Shown: positions 9,405-17,452 of the stretch, piece by piece
How the letters are laid out: each line of letters starts with the position of its first letter
How positions within the stretch are numbered: position 1 is the first letter of the stretch
NCBI RefSeq assembly: GCF_000251105.1
Contig: NC_017034.1
Coordinates: 310,001-374,000, forward strand
Direction: 5' to 3'
Origin: Methanocella conradii HZ254
GTDB lineage: Archaea; Halobacteriota; Methanocellia; Methanocellales; Methanocellaceae
Length of the DNA: 64,000 nt
Notes under the pieces: generated by a model
Database searches by the model: none
Seen by the model: the letters and a program-made list of their open reading frames with translations, nothing else
What the model was told of the DNA's origin: nothing
Made by a program: the position numbers and the translations under genes

Positions 9405-10019
9405 TTAGGCGTTAAGCCGGATGCTACCCGTTTTCAGCCCGAGTACCTTTATGGCTATTTCCTCGGCCGCCTTTAGCTTTCTTTCGCATTCTTCCCCTGG
9501 TGGAGAAAGGGCGACCGAGTCGTGCAGGTATGCGAACATCACGAGCAGAAGCTCAACCGTTTCCCGCGGATAGGATATGGTAAAAAAGCCCTCTCTTATG
9601 CCCTCCTCCAGCGCCTCGGTGATGAGGGGCACGAAGACGTCTCTCACCTTCACCATGTACTTCTGGTGGGAGACCATGTTCTTATCCGCATGCAGAAACT
9701 CTATCAGGTTCCTGTCCCCCTTCTGGAAGGTGAGCGTGGCATTGACGATACGCTGAAGCTTTTGCATGGCGTCAAGCGAGCCATCTGATAGTATATCCCT
9801 TACGGCACGCTCGAGGTGGTCTTTCAGGTAGTGCTCAAGCACGGCGTCCAGGATGTCGTCCTTTGACTTGAAATAATAGTAGAATGTGCCCTGGGCCACG
9901 CCAACCTTCTTTACTATGTCGCTCACCGAGGTCTGCTCCCAGCCGTTTTCCCTGAAGAGCTGCTCGGCGGCCTCCACAAGCTCCTTTCGCCTTACTTCGG
10001 GGGCTTTTGTAACCCTCAT
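9405..10019 (-). CDS. TetR-family transcriptional repressor
   Basis: This 204-residue protein has a TetR helix-turn-helix at residues 10-57 (VRRKELVEAAEQLF; then TSVSDIVKKVGV and GTFYYYFKSKDDIL). A variable helical ligand domain fills the rest. It is the first gene of a two-gene operon with the MMPL exporter. A perfect inverted repeat just upstream (10040-10056) overlaps the predicted transcription start, so autorepression relieved by an exported ligand is the natural model. The ligand is not evident. Confidence 0.93.
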   Translation of the reverse strand: MRVTKAPEVRRKELVEAAEQLFRENGWEQTSVSDIVKKVGVAQGTFYYYFKSKDDILDAVLEHYLKDHLERAVRDILSDGSLDAMQKLQRIVNATLTFQKGDRNLIEFLHADKNMVSHQKYMVKVRDVFVPLITEALEEGIREGFFTISYPRETVELLLVMFAYLHDSVALSPPGEECERKLKAAEEIAIKVLGLKTGSIRLNA

Positions 10020-10039
10020 GAGCTGTACGACCTGTACTG

Positions 10040-10056
10040 ACTGACTGTTAGTCAGT
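10040..10056. promoter_or_regulatory. Probable TetR operator
   Basis: ACTGACT-GTT-AGTCAGT is a perfect 7-bp inverted repeat with a 3-bp spacer, preceded by one further ACTG at 10036. It lies 21 bases upstream of the TetR start codon. A TATA-like box on the minus strand (TTATATAC, about 10069-10076) would place the start of transcription near 10046, inside the palindrome. That arrangement fits repression by blocking initiation. Confidence 0.75.
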
Positions 10057-10083
10057 ATATGCTTTTAGTATATAAGGGTTACT

Positions 10084-10998
10084 TTATATGGACTTTAGCC
10101 TCTTAACGTCTGCATCGGGGTGCCTTGCGAGGTATTCTACCGCTTTTTTGTTGTGTAAAATGGTGCAGTCCTTGCAGGTCCAGACGGGGTACCCGCGGCT
10201 GCTCTTTATCCACTCGCCCAGCTCCGGGTCCTCGCATGGGTATAGTGGGCAGAAGCAGTGGGTGCAGTCCTGGCCCTCGAAGTGGCACGGATAGTACTCG
10301 CACTTTCCTTTTCCGCTCTTCTCCCCGGGGTGCTCTATCCAGCGGGGGCCGTCGCCCGAGACGGCGTAGACGAAGAGGCGGCTTCTATGGTTCTCGCCTA
10401 AAGAATGCTGGCGCTTTATTCCCTCGGCCACGCCCTTCTTCACACACCTGTAGATGCTCTGGCCTATGTCCGTGCCGGTGCCCGAGTACTCGAAGTAGAG
10501 CGGGCCGCATACGTCTGTCTTTGGCTTCTCAGCGAGCACCCCCACGGCGTCCGTGGTCGTGCCCGTGAAGTCGAAGCCCATCTCGAATAGAGCCTTAGCC
10601 TTTGCCTCTGTTGCGGTGATTATGGCGCTCGCCATGGCCCCCTCTGACATCCTGCCATGCACGACCAGTATGATATTAATTGTGCCAGGCATGGAGTCAT
10701 GGCAAGGGTTGCTGACTCCTGCCGTTATAAAAGCCGTCACCTGCTGGTCCCTGGCCACGCACAGGTTCTCCATGTGCACGGCGGTTAAAAAGTAAAAGCA
10801 CGGCTTTTCGATGCCAAGCTTCGAGGCCACCATGTCCATGTAAGCCACGGGGTCCCTGTGGTCGAAATCCTTGCCTACCTCGTGGTTGAGCACCGCCTTG
10901 ACCTTCTTGCGGCCCCCATCTATTCCGGTGCTCAAGCCGTCAAAATCTCCCTTCACGACCAGCGTCTTATCCTGGACATAGTACCTCAACGCCTTCAC
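10084..10998 (-). CDS. cbiZ: Adenosylcobinamide amidohydrolase CbiZ fused to a Cys-rich small domain
   Basis: Residues 1-205 match CbiZ, which hydrolyses adenosylcobinamide to adenosylcobyric acid so that archaea can salvage corrinoids (TAGVSNPCHDSMPGTINI region, TATEAKAKALFEMG, TGTTTDAV). Residues 222-285 form a compact cysteine-rich module (CEYYPCHFEGQDCTHCFCPLYPC and WTCKDCTILH), the Cys_rich_small domain that often travels with cobalamin genes; the cysteines probably bind metal. The gene is divergent from the BtuF-like gene across 139 bases, which supports corrinoid salvage. The fusion is a known arrangement rather than a novelty. Confidence 0.9.
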   Translation of the reverse strand: MKALRYYVQDKTLVVKGDFDGLSTGIDGGRKKVKAVLNHEVGKDFDHRDPVAYMDMVASKLGIEKPCFYFLTAVHMENLCVARDQQVTAFITAGVSNPCHDSMPGTINIILVVHGRMSEGAMASAIITATEAKAKALFEMGFDFTGTTTDAVGVLAEKPKTDVCGPLYFEYSGTGTDIGQSIYRCVKKGVAEGIKRQHSLGENHRSRLFVYAVSGDGPRWIEHPGEKSGKGKCEYYPCHFEGQDCTHCFCPLYPCEDPELGEWIKSSRGYPVWTCKDCTILHNKKAVEYLARHPDADVKRLKSI

Positions 10999-11109
10999 CC
11001 TGTAAAAGCTCTTAGCGCCATTATGCTACGGCCATGATAAATACTTAATTGCGCCGTGGGAAAGTAATTATTTATACTGGAAGCGCATACCTTATAAAAA
11101 AAATTTAAC

Positions 11110-11123
11110 TTTACTAAAGTAAA
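11110..11123. promoter_or_regulatory. AT-rich palindrome in the cbiZ/btuF intergenic region
   Basis: TTTACT-AA-AGTAAA is a perfect 6-bp inverted repeat located 15-28 bases upstream of the btuF start, just ahead of its TTGAGG ribosome site. It could be an operator for the divergent pair. It could also be chance in an AT-rich leader. Confidence 0.35.
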
Positions 11124-11137
11124 TTTGAGGTTCTACC

Positions 11138-12088
11138 ATGAAAATGAAAGGCATAACCATTATAATCTCGATATTCCTGGTAGTGGCAATTCTGGCCATG
11201 AGCGGCTGCACAAGCCCCACAGTACAGCCGACAACAGGGCCGACAACGGCTAAATATCCCATGAGCATCACGGACGACAAGGGAAGGGTGGTCACGATAA
11301 AAAAGATGCCAGAGCGCATAGTATCACTCTCGCCCACAAACACGGAGGTACTCTTCGCCCTCGGCCTAGGAGACAGGGTCGTAGGCGTCACGGACTACTG
11401 CAACTACCCGCCAGAAGCGCTGAACAAGACAAAAGTAGGGGGGATAACCAACGTCAACGTCGAGCAGGTGGCCGCACTCACCCCGGACATCGTGTTCGCC
11501 GCATCCCTCACCAAGAAGGAGACCGCTGAAAGGCTGGACTCCATGGGATACCCCGTCTTCGTCAACGATCCTAGAAATCTCTCGGACATCGACAAGTCCA
11601 TAATGAACGTCGGCAGGGCCTGCGGGGCGGAGGAAAACGCCACCAGGCTATGCAACGAGATAAACGCGAGCATCAAGGCCATAACCGATAAGACCGCCAC
11701 GCTGAACGACAGCCAGAGGCCGAGGGTGCTCATGCTGCTGGACACGTACGACTTCTACGTTGCAGGCTCCAACTGCTATGGCGACGATCTAATAAAAATC
11801 GCGGGAGGACAGAACGTGGCCTACAAGCTAGACGATTATAAGGCCATGAGCAAGGAAGCCGTCATCGACGCAGACCCGGACATAATAATAATGCCCGTCG
11901 ACCAGTACAGCCAGGCGGACTTCGAGAAGCTGAGGAATGGCACCGAAGACTGGATGACGCAGCTATCCGCCGTAAGGAATGGCAAGGTATACGCAATCGC
12001 ATCCGACCCGATATTCAGGCCAGGCCCCAGGGTGGTCGATGCCGCTCAGGACATGGCAAAAATAATACACCCCGAGCTATTCAAGTAA
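11138..12088 (+). CDS. btuF: Corrinoid (BtuF-like) substrate-binding lipoprotein of an ABC importer
   Basis: This 316-residue protein begins with a lipoprotein signal peptide (lipobox AMSGC, Cys24), followed by a Thr/Pro linker and a periplasmic-binding domain of the BtuF/FhuD type. Typical features are MPERIVSLSPTNTEVLFALG, the VVGVTDYCNYPP stretch and DPDIIIM. The family captures vitamin B12 or iron chelates outside the membrane. The neighbouring cbiZ favours a corrinoid. No permease or ATPase gene is adjacent, so it must pair with a transporter elsewhere. The gene ends in a strong hairpin terminator. Confidence 0.88.
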   Translation: MKMKGITIIISIFLVVAILAMSGCTSPTVQPTTGPTTAKYPMSITDDKGRVVTIKKMPERIVSLSPTNTEVLFALGLGDRVVGVTDYCNYPPEALNKTKVGGITNVNVEQVAALTPDIVFAASLTKKETAERLDSMGYPVFVNDPRNLSDIDKSIMNVGRACGAEENATRLCNEINASIKAITDKTATLNDSQRPRVLMLLDTYDFYVAGSNCYGDDLIKIAGGQNVAYKLDDYKAMSKEAVIDADPDIIIMPVDQYSQADFEKLRNGTEDWMTQLSAVRNGKVYAIASDPIFRPGPRVVDAAQDMAKIIHPELFK

Positions 12089-12089
12089 A

Positions 12090-12118
12090 GAGAGCCACAG
12101 GCTCTCCTATTTATTTTA
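12090..12118 (+). terminator. Hairpin with T-rich tail after btuF
   Basis: GAGAGCC-ACA-GGCTCTC (12090-12106) is a 7-bp stem with a 3-base loop, starting two bases past the btuF stop and followed by CTATTTATTTTATT. This fits an intrinsic terminator. Confidence 0.75.
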
Positions 12119-12252
12119 TTAGATTTATCATCATTTTTCATTGAGTTTATAGTAAACGTTATTTATCAGAAGCGTCAATCTCGGTGGTAGTAAATTCCTC
12201 CGGTATCATTACAATGTATTAACCAATAAACGACTTTCAGGTATGGAGCTAC

Positions 12253-14343
12253 ATGTTGGAGAAGATGTTTAACCCGGAAAGCGTCGCAGTGATAGGCGCT
12301 TCACACGTGAAAGGCAAAGTCGGGAGGGCGGTCCTGGACAACCTCCTGAACGGCTACGAAGGCAAGATATATCCAATTAACCCCAATGCCGCGGAGATTG
12401 AGGGGCTGAAGTGCTACAAGACCGTGCTCGACGTGCCCGGCCCTATTGATTTGGCGGTCATAGTCATACCATCGAAGCTCGTGCCCCAGGCGGTGCGGGA
12501 GTGCGGCGAGAAGGGCATCAAGTATATCGTCATAATTTCCGCGGGCTTCAAGGAGGTGGGGGTGGAGGGAGCGAGGCTTGAGAACGAGGTCAAGGAGATA
12601 GCACGCTCGTATAACATGCGTATAGTAGGCCCGAATTGCCTGGGCGTGCTGAACACCCATACCAGGTGTAACGCCTCGTTCGCCAAGAAGATGCCGCCCT
12701 CGGGCAACGTTTCAATAATAACCCAGTCTGGAGCGCTGGGAACGGCCATCCTGGACTGGTCGGAGGCCACCGGCGTCGGCTTCGACAGCTTCGTGAGCCT
12801 GGGCAACAAGGCCGACCTCAACGAGATAGACTTCATGGAGGCCTGGAAGGACGACGAGAACACAAAGGTGATACTGGCTTACCTTGAGGGCATTACCGAT
12901 GGCAAGAGGTTCATAGAGGTGGCGAGGGAAGTTTCTAAGGTGAAGCCGATAATAGTTGTGAAGAGCGGCCGCACGAGCGCCGGGGCACGCGCCGTATCAT
13001 CGCACACCGGGAGCCTTGCCGGCTCGGACGCGGCGTATGACGCTGCGTTCATGCAGTCTGGCGTCATCCGCGCAGAGACCATGTACGAGTTCTTCGACAT
13101 GGCCGGGGGCTTTTCAGGGCAGCCCATACCAAAGGGCGATAGGATTGCCATAATCACCAACGCGGGCGGTCCGGGCATCCTGGCCACCGACTCCTGCGAG
13201 CGATACGGCCTGCGACTGGCCACCCTTTCCAAGGAAACCGTGGACGCCCTTAAGACAACGCTGCCCGCCGCTGCGAGCTTTTATAATCCCGTTGACGTGC
13301 TGGGCGACGCGAGCGCCCACCTCTACAGGTTCGCCCTGGAGACTGTGGTGAAGGACAGTGGCGTGGATGGCATACTCGTCCTGGCCACTCCGCAGGCCAT
13401 GACCGATCCAGTTGCAATCGCCGAGGTGATATGCGACATTAAGAAACAGACCGATAAGCCCATCCTGCCCTGCTTCATAGGCGGCGTGGTCATGGACGAG
13501 GGCGTGCAGGTGCTGAAAAGGCACGGCCTATATAACTATGATGACCCTGCCAGGGCGGCGTACGCCATGCGCATGATGGCCCGCTATAACAGGATAAGCC
13601 AGCGTGTCTACCCCCAGCCACGGCAGTTCGACGTAGACAGGGAGAAGGTCCGCGGCATAATCGACCGCGCCAGGAAGATGGGCATCACTGTGCTCGGCCT
13701 GGAGGCATTGCCAGTCCTTGAGGCATACGGGATACCCACGCTCAAGTATAAGATGGCAGCTGGAGTGAGCGACGCCCTCCAGGCGGCCCGGGAAATAGGG
13801 TACCCGGTCGTGATGAAGATAGTATCCCCTGACATCGTCCACAAGTCCGACGTGGGCGGCGTGCGCGTCGGCATCGGTAGCGACGAGGAGCTGGAGAACG
13901 CCTATAACAAGATGATGAAGGACGTCTCGCTGGCGGCGCCCAGGTGCAGGATAAGTGGCGTGTTGATACAGCAGATGGCCACGGGCGGCAAGGAGGTCAT
14001 ACTGGGCATGAACAAGGACCCCCAGTTCGGCCCGCTTATCATGTTCGGCCTCGGCGGCATATATGTCGAAGTCCTGAAAGACGTACAGTTCAGGGTCGCC
14101 CCATTGAACGAGAAGGACGCCATGGGCATGATATATGGCATCAAGACCCACCAGATGCTCGAGGGCACCAGGGGCGAGAAGCCCTCTGACATAGAGAAGC
14201 TTGCCGAGCTACTTGAGCGCCTGTCGCAGCTCGTGACCGACTTTCCGGATATCCTTGAGATGGACATCAACCCTGTTAAGGTCTACGAGAAGGGAAAAGG
14301 ATGCCTCGCGCTTGACGTGCGCATGGCCATATCCCCCAAATAG
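12253..14343 (+). CDS. ADP-forming acyl-CoA (acetyl-CoA) synthetase, fused alpha and beta subunits
   Basis: This 696-residue protein joins both ACD subunits. An N-terminal CoA-binding Rossmann domain (SVAVIGASHVKGKVG) is followed by succinyl-CoA-synthetase-like domains with the phospho-histidine loop SSHTGSLAGSD (His251). A C-terminal ATP-grasp domain from about 470 carries YPVVMKIVSPDIVHKSD and ends with MDINPV. The enzyme interconverts acyl-CoA plus ADP and phosphate with acid, CoA and ATP. In methanogens it can conserve energy from acetyl-CoA or process aryl acids. The exact acyl substrate cannot be told. It is preceded by a GGAG ribosome site and stands alone. Confidence 0.93.
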   Translation: MLEKMFNPESVAVIGASHVKGKVGRAVLDNLLNGYEGKIYPINPNAAEIEGLKCYKTVLDVPGPIDLAVIVIPSKLVPQAVRECGEKGIKYIVIISAGFKEVGVEGARLENEVKEIARSYNMRIVGPNCLGVLNTHTRCNASFAKKMPPSGNVSIITQSGALGTAILDWSEATGVGFDSFVSLGNKADLNEIDFMEAWKDDENTKVILAYLEGITDGKRFIEVAREVSKVKPIIVVKSGRTSAGARAVSSHTGSLAGSDAAYDAAFMQSGVIRAETMYEFFDMAGGFSGQPIPKGDRIAIITNAGGPGILATDSCERYGLRLATLSKETVDALKTTLPAAASFYNPVDVLGDASAHLYRFALETVVKDSGVDGILVLATPQAMTDPVAIAEVICDIKKQTDKPILPCFIGGVVMDEGVQVLKRHGLYNYDDPARAAYAMRMMARYNRISQRVYPQPRQFDVDREKVRGIIDRARKMGITVLGLEALPVLEAYGIPTLKYKMAAGVSDALQAAREIGYPVVMKIVSPDIVHKSDVGGVRVGIGSDEELENAYNKMMKDVSLAAPRCRISGVLIQQMATGGKEVILGMNKDPQFGPLIMFGLGGIYVEVLKDVQFRVAPLNEKDAMGMIYGIKTHQMLEGTRGEKPSDIEKLAELLERLSQLVTDFPDILEMDINPVKVYEKGKGCLALDVRMAISPK

Positions 14344-14387
14344 GAACAAGCTTTTATCCTTAACGATTTAATATTTTATGGGATGGA

Positions 14388-15131
14388 TTGTTAGTGCTTA
14401 GGTCAAAGCTTAGATACACGTTGGCGTCTTCGCTCATAATCGCCTTAATTGCCCTGATAATCATAATACCCTTCTTTAACCCAGCCCTGAGCATCTACGT
14501 CTCCGTCCTCGCAATAGGCATGTCACTGGCCCTCCAGAAGTACCTGGCCAGCTTCGCCGGCTTCTTCGTCATAAAGTCGAGCAACATCTTCGACGTGGGG
14601 GACAGGATACGCATCGGAAGCACGAAGGGCGACGTGAAGCACATCGGCCTGTTCCACGTCATCCTTGACGAGGTTGGGGAGGACGAGAAGATGGGCGGCG
14701 AGCTCACCGGCAGGATTGTCCACGTGCCCAACCTGGTCGTCCTGGACCAGCCCGTGCTCAACTTCTCGAAGGACTACTCGATAAAGGAGGAGCTCATCTC
14801 ATGTGGCTACATCTTTGACGAGATACGCATACCTCTCAAGCCTACCAGTGACGTTAAGAAGGCGGCCTCAATCCTTGAGGACCTGCTGAGGGCTGAGAAC
14901 AACGCCATCATGAAGGATGCCAGGGCGGCGTTTACCGACGGCCTCCCCAACTTCATCCACGACCTTGAGAATGGCCCCCGTATTACGGTGCACATTGAGG
15001 AAAAGGCCGTGTGGATTAAGGGCCGGTTTGTCACGCCCATAGTAGAGAGGAACGTGTTCAAGACCCGCATAACCATGGCCTTCCTCGAGCGCATCAAGGG
15101 CGATCCAGACATCGCAATCGGCGAAAAATGA
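14388..15131 (+). CDS. MscS-family mechanosensitive channel
   Basis: This protein of up to 247 residues has two hydrophobic N-terminal segments and then the MscS pore helix and beta domain (FFVIKSSNIFDVGDRIRI, GDVKHIGLF, VHVPNLVVLDQPVLNFSKD). It has fewer transmembrane helices than E. coli MscS, as is common for small archaeal members. It would gate ion release on membrane tension. The start is uncertain: TTG at 14388, or GTG at 14394 with GGATGG seven bases upstream. It converges on the ITPase gene across an inverted-repeat element. Confidence 0.82.
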   Translation: MLVLRSKLRYTLASSLIIALIALIIIIPFFNPALSIYVSVLAIGMSLALQKYLASFAGFFVIKSSNIFDVGDRIRIGSTKGDVKHIGLFHVILDEVGEDEKMGGELTGRIVHVPNLVVLDQPVLNFSKDYSIKEELISCGYIFDEIRIPLKPTSDVKKAASILEDLLRAENNAIMKDARAAFTDGLPNFIHDLENGPRITVHIEEKAVWIKGRFVTPIVERNVFKTRITMAFLERIKGDPDIAIGEK

Positions 15132-15153
15132 TAATTCACCACAGAGGATTATA

Positions 15154-15488
15154 TTAACCACAGAGGTACACAGAGGACACAGAGGGTAAATTTAAACCAC
15201 AGAGGTACACAGAGGACACAGAGGATTTTTGTTTCCTAAAGGGGGGCTAGTCGCCCCCCTCGGAGACCCCCTTTAACAGCTCAATCATTTGATATACCAT
15301 TATTTAGTATAATAAATGGAAGATAAATGGAAGACACACAATAAATAAAAAGAATCTCATTTATAATAGATAGAAAGAGGGTCTCTCAGGGGGCGAAGCC
15401 CCCTTGAGTAATAAAAGCCTCTGTGTCCTCTGTGTACCTCTGTGGTTTAAATTTACCCTCTGTGTCCTCTGTGTACCTCTGTGGTTAA
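15154..15488. repeat. 335-bp element with perfect 71-bp terminal inverted repeats
   Basis: The arm at 15154-15224 is the exact reverse complement of 15418-15488. Each arm is built from CACAGAGG-type units in two 28-base blocks (CCACAGAGGTACACAGAGG and so on) joined by GTAAATTTAAA. The 193-bp interior has two GC hairpins: GGGGGGC-TAGTC-GCCCCCC at 15241-15259, and GGGGGC-GAA-GCCCCC extended by CTCA/TGAG at 15385-15408. The right arm ends on the base before the stop codon of the ITPase gene. No open reading frame lies inside. It fills the gap between two convergent genes and could form a cruciform or terminate both. Confidence 0.95.
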
Positions 15489-16049
15489 TTACTTTGTTTT
15501 GCTCAGGTACCAGTCTCTGAAAGCTATCATGGAGCGCCGGCGATGGCTCACCTCGTTCTTCTGCTCGAGGGTCATCTCCCCCACGGGGAAGCGCCTGTAC
15601 GAAAATATGGGGTCAAAGCCGAAGCCATTTGTGCCGGTCTCCTCGTACAGGATATCGCCCCACCAGATACCCGTGAAAGTCGTAGGCTCCTCCCCTGGCT
15701 TACAGTAACCGACCACCGAGCGAAACTCGGCACGCCTCCCCTCAACGCCCTCCATCAGCTTTAAAATGCCCTTATTGCCGATGGTCTTCTGCACGTAAGA
15801 TGAGTAGGGGCCCGGGAAACCATTCAGGGCGTCGATGAACAGGCCGGAGTCCTCGACGATGACCTCCCTGCCAAGCAAGTCGGCACAATACCTTGCGCCA
15901 TACGCTGCTATCTTGCTCAGGTCCTCATCCTGTAGCTCAGGATAGGCCATGTCGACCTGCTCCACGTCAAAATAGTCCTGGAAAAGCGCCCTCGCCTCGC
16001 GGAGCTTGCCCGCGTTGGTCGTGACGAAGTAGATGGTAGGCCTCTGCAT
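15489..16049 (-). CDS. XTP/dITP pyrophosphatase (HAM1/RdgB family)
   Basis: This 186-residue protein has the full family length. The phosphate-binding start IYFVTTNAGKLREA is at residues 4-17, and the active-site region ESGLFIDALNGFPGPYSSYV appears near 68-87 with an aspartate instead of the first glutamate. SHRRRSM lies near the C-terminus. It cleaves ITP, dITP and XTP to monophosphates, keeping deaminated purines out of nucleic acids. Its stop codon abuts the 71-bp inverted repeat. Confidence 0.93.
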   Translation of the reverse strand: MQRPTIYFVTTNAGKLREARALFQDYFDVEQVDMAYPELQDEDLSKIAAYGARYCADLLGREVIVEDSGLFIDALNGFPGPYSSYVQKTIGNKGILKLMEGVEGRRAEFRSVVGYCKPGEEPTTFTGIWWGDILYEETGTNGFGFDPIFSYRRFPVGEMTLEQKNEVSHRRRSMIAFRDWYLSKTK

Positions 16050-16151
16050 GCATATAACAATGTATATTCATGCAAAAAAACGTTTCCCAGGGCCAAAATA
16101 TATGCGCTAATAAAAATAATATCGGTTTGAGGCAGCCACGCCTCGCGGTGC

Positions 16152-17348
16152 ATGCGTATGAGAGAAGTGAAGAATGGCATATACTGGGTCGGCGCCATCG
16201 ACTGGAACATGCGGGATTTCCACGGCTATGATACGCCAAAGGGGACGAGCTACAACGCTTACCTCATCGTGGACGAGAAGGTCGCGCTGGTCGACACGGT
16301 CAAAGAGGGGTTTTCAGAGGAGATGTTCATGAACGTCTCCAGGCTCGTGGAGCCAGAGCGCATTGACTACGTCATAATAAATCATCTGGAGAAGGACCAC
16401 TCGGGCTCGATTGAAGAGGTCATGGAAAGGACAAAAGGGGCGAGAATATACTGCTCCACCAGGGCAAAGCCCGGGCTCGTCGATAAGTATGGGGAAAGGT
16501 GGCCCATCGTTGTCGTTAATACGGGGGATACGCTGCAACTGGGGAAGAAGACGCTCCGCTTCATCGAGACGCCAATGGTTCACTGGCCGGACAGCATGTT
16601 CACCTACGTGGAGGAGGACAGGGTGCTGCTGCCAAACGATGCCTTCGGCCAGCACATCGCCACATCGCAGCGCTTCGAGGACGAGGTCAGGGCGAACATA
16701 ATGTACGATGCCAGGGCCTACTATGCGAACATACTGATGCCGCTCTCCTCGATCATTTCTGAGACCCTCAAGAAGCTGCCCTCCCTGGGCATAGCCCCTG
16801 AGATAATCGCCCCATCTCATGGCCTTATCTGGCGTAAAGGCCCGGAGAGGATCATCAGGGCGTATGAGGAGTGGTCACAGTTCAAGGCCAGGGGCGAGGC
16901 GGTAATCGCGTATAGCTCCATGTGGGGCCTCACGGACGAGATGGCAAGGCTCATCGCCTTCGGCGTGATGGAGGAGGGGGTGGATGTGAGGGTATACGAC
17001 CTGGGCGTATCGACGCTGAGCTCCATCATGACGGACGTGCTGGAGGCGAAGGCTGTCATAGTAGGCTCCTCCACCCAGAATAATATGATGCTGCACCGCA
17101 CGGCCGAGTTCATGGCCTACCTGAAGGGCCTGAGGCCGAAGAACAAGATTGGCGCGGCGTTCGGCGCCTACGGCTGGGCCGGCGGGGCGGTAAAGGAGAT
17201 CGACGAGGGCCTAAAGGCCATCGGCCTCGAAACGGTGGAGCCTCTCTCGCTTAATCACATCATGACCACGCTTAGCCATGAGGACAAAAAGAGGTGCGTC
17301 GAGTTCGGGCGGGGCATCGCCCGGAAAGTAAAGGAGGCTTTAAAGTGA
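16152..17348 (+). CDS. fprA: Flavodiiron protein FprA (F420H2 oxidase type)
   Basis: This 398-residue protein has an N-terminal metallo-beta-lactamase-like domain with a full diiron ligand set: H78-x-E80-x-D82-H83 (NHLEKDHSGS), H144, D163 and H223 (PSHGLIW). A flavodoxin domain follows at about 253-398 (VIAYSSMWGLTDEMA, GAAFGAYGWAGGAVKE). In methanogens this class reduces oxygen to water with reduced coenzyme F420, protecting against oxygen; some members reduce NO. The next gene, a tiny rubredoxin, overlaps its stop by four bases, so a rubredoxin-linked electron route is also possible. Confidence 0.95.
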   Translation: MRMREVKNGIYWVGAIDWNMRDFHGYDTPKGTSYNAYLIVDEKVALVDTVKEGFSEEMFMNVSRLVEPERIDYVIINHLEKDHSGSIEEVMERTKGARIYCSTRAKPGLVDKYGERWPIVVVNTGDTLQLGKKTLRFIETPMVHWPDSMFTYVEEDRVLLPNDAFGQHIATSQRFEDEVRANIMYDARAYYANILMPLSSIISETLKKLPSLGIAPEIIAPSHGLIWRKGPERIIRAYEEWSQFKARGEAVIAYSSMWGLTDEMARLIAFGVMEEGVDVRVYDLGVSTLSSIMTDVLEAKAVIVGSSTQNNMMLHRTAEFMAYLKGLRPKNKIGAAFGAYGWAGGAVKEIDEGLKAIGLETVEPLSLNHIMTTLSHEDKKRCVEFGRGIARKVKEALK

Positions 17349-17452
17349 AGTGGATGTGCAAGGTATGCGGGTACATACACGAGGGCGAGGAGCCGCCCGA
17401 GGAGTGCCCCCTGTGTGGGGCGCCTAAGTCTGAGTTCGTGAGGGTGCCCTAG
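17345..17452 (+). CDS. 35-residue rubredoxin-like protein
   Basis: A GTG at 17345 overlaps the fprA stop (GTGA) and opens a 35-residue frame with two CxxC knuckles, MCKVCGYIHEG and CPLCGAPKSEF. This is the short rubredoxin fold found at the end of rubrerythrins, here as an independent protein without the 15-20 residues between knuckles of normal rubredoxins. An ATG at 17354 is an alternative start. It should bind one iron and pass electrons to or from the flavodiiron protein. Its last four bases overlap the convergent hemD stop. Confidence 0.85.
   Translation: MKWMCKVCGYIHEGEEPPEECPLCGAPKSEFVRVP

Noticed and set aside
15154..15488. CRISPR array
   Set aside because: The CACAGAGG units are not separated by unique spacers and the two blocks are inverted, not direct, repeats.
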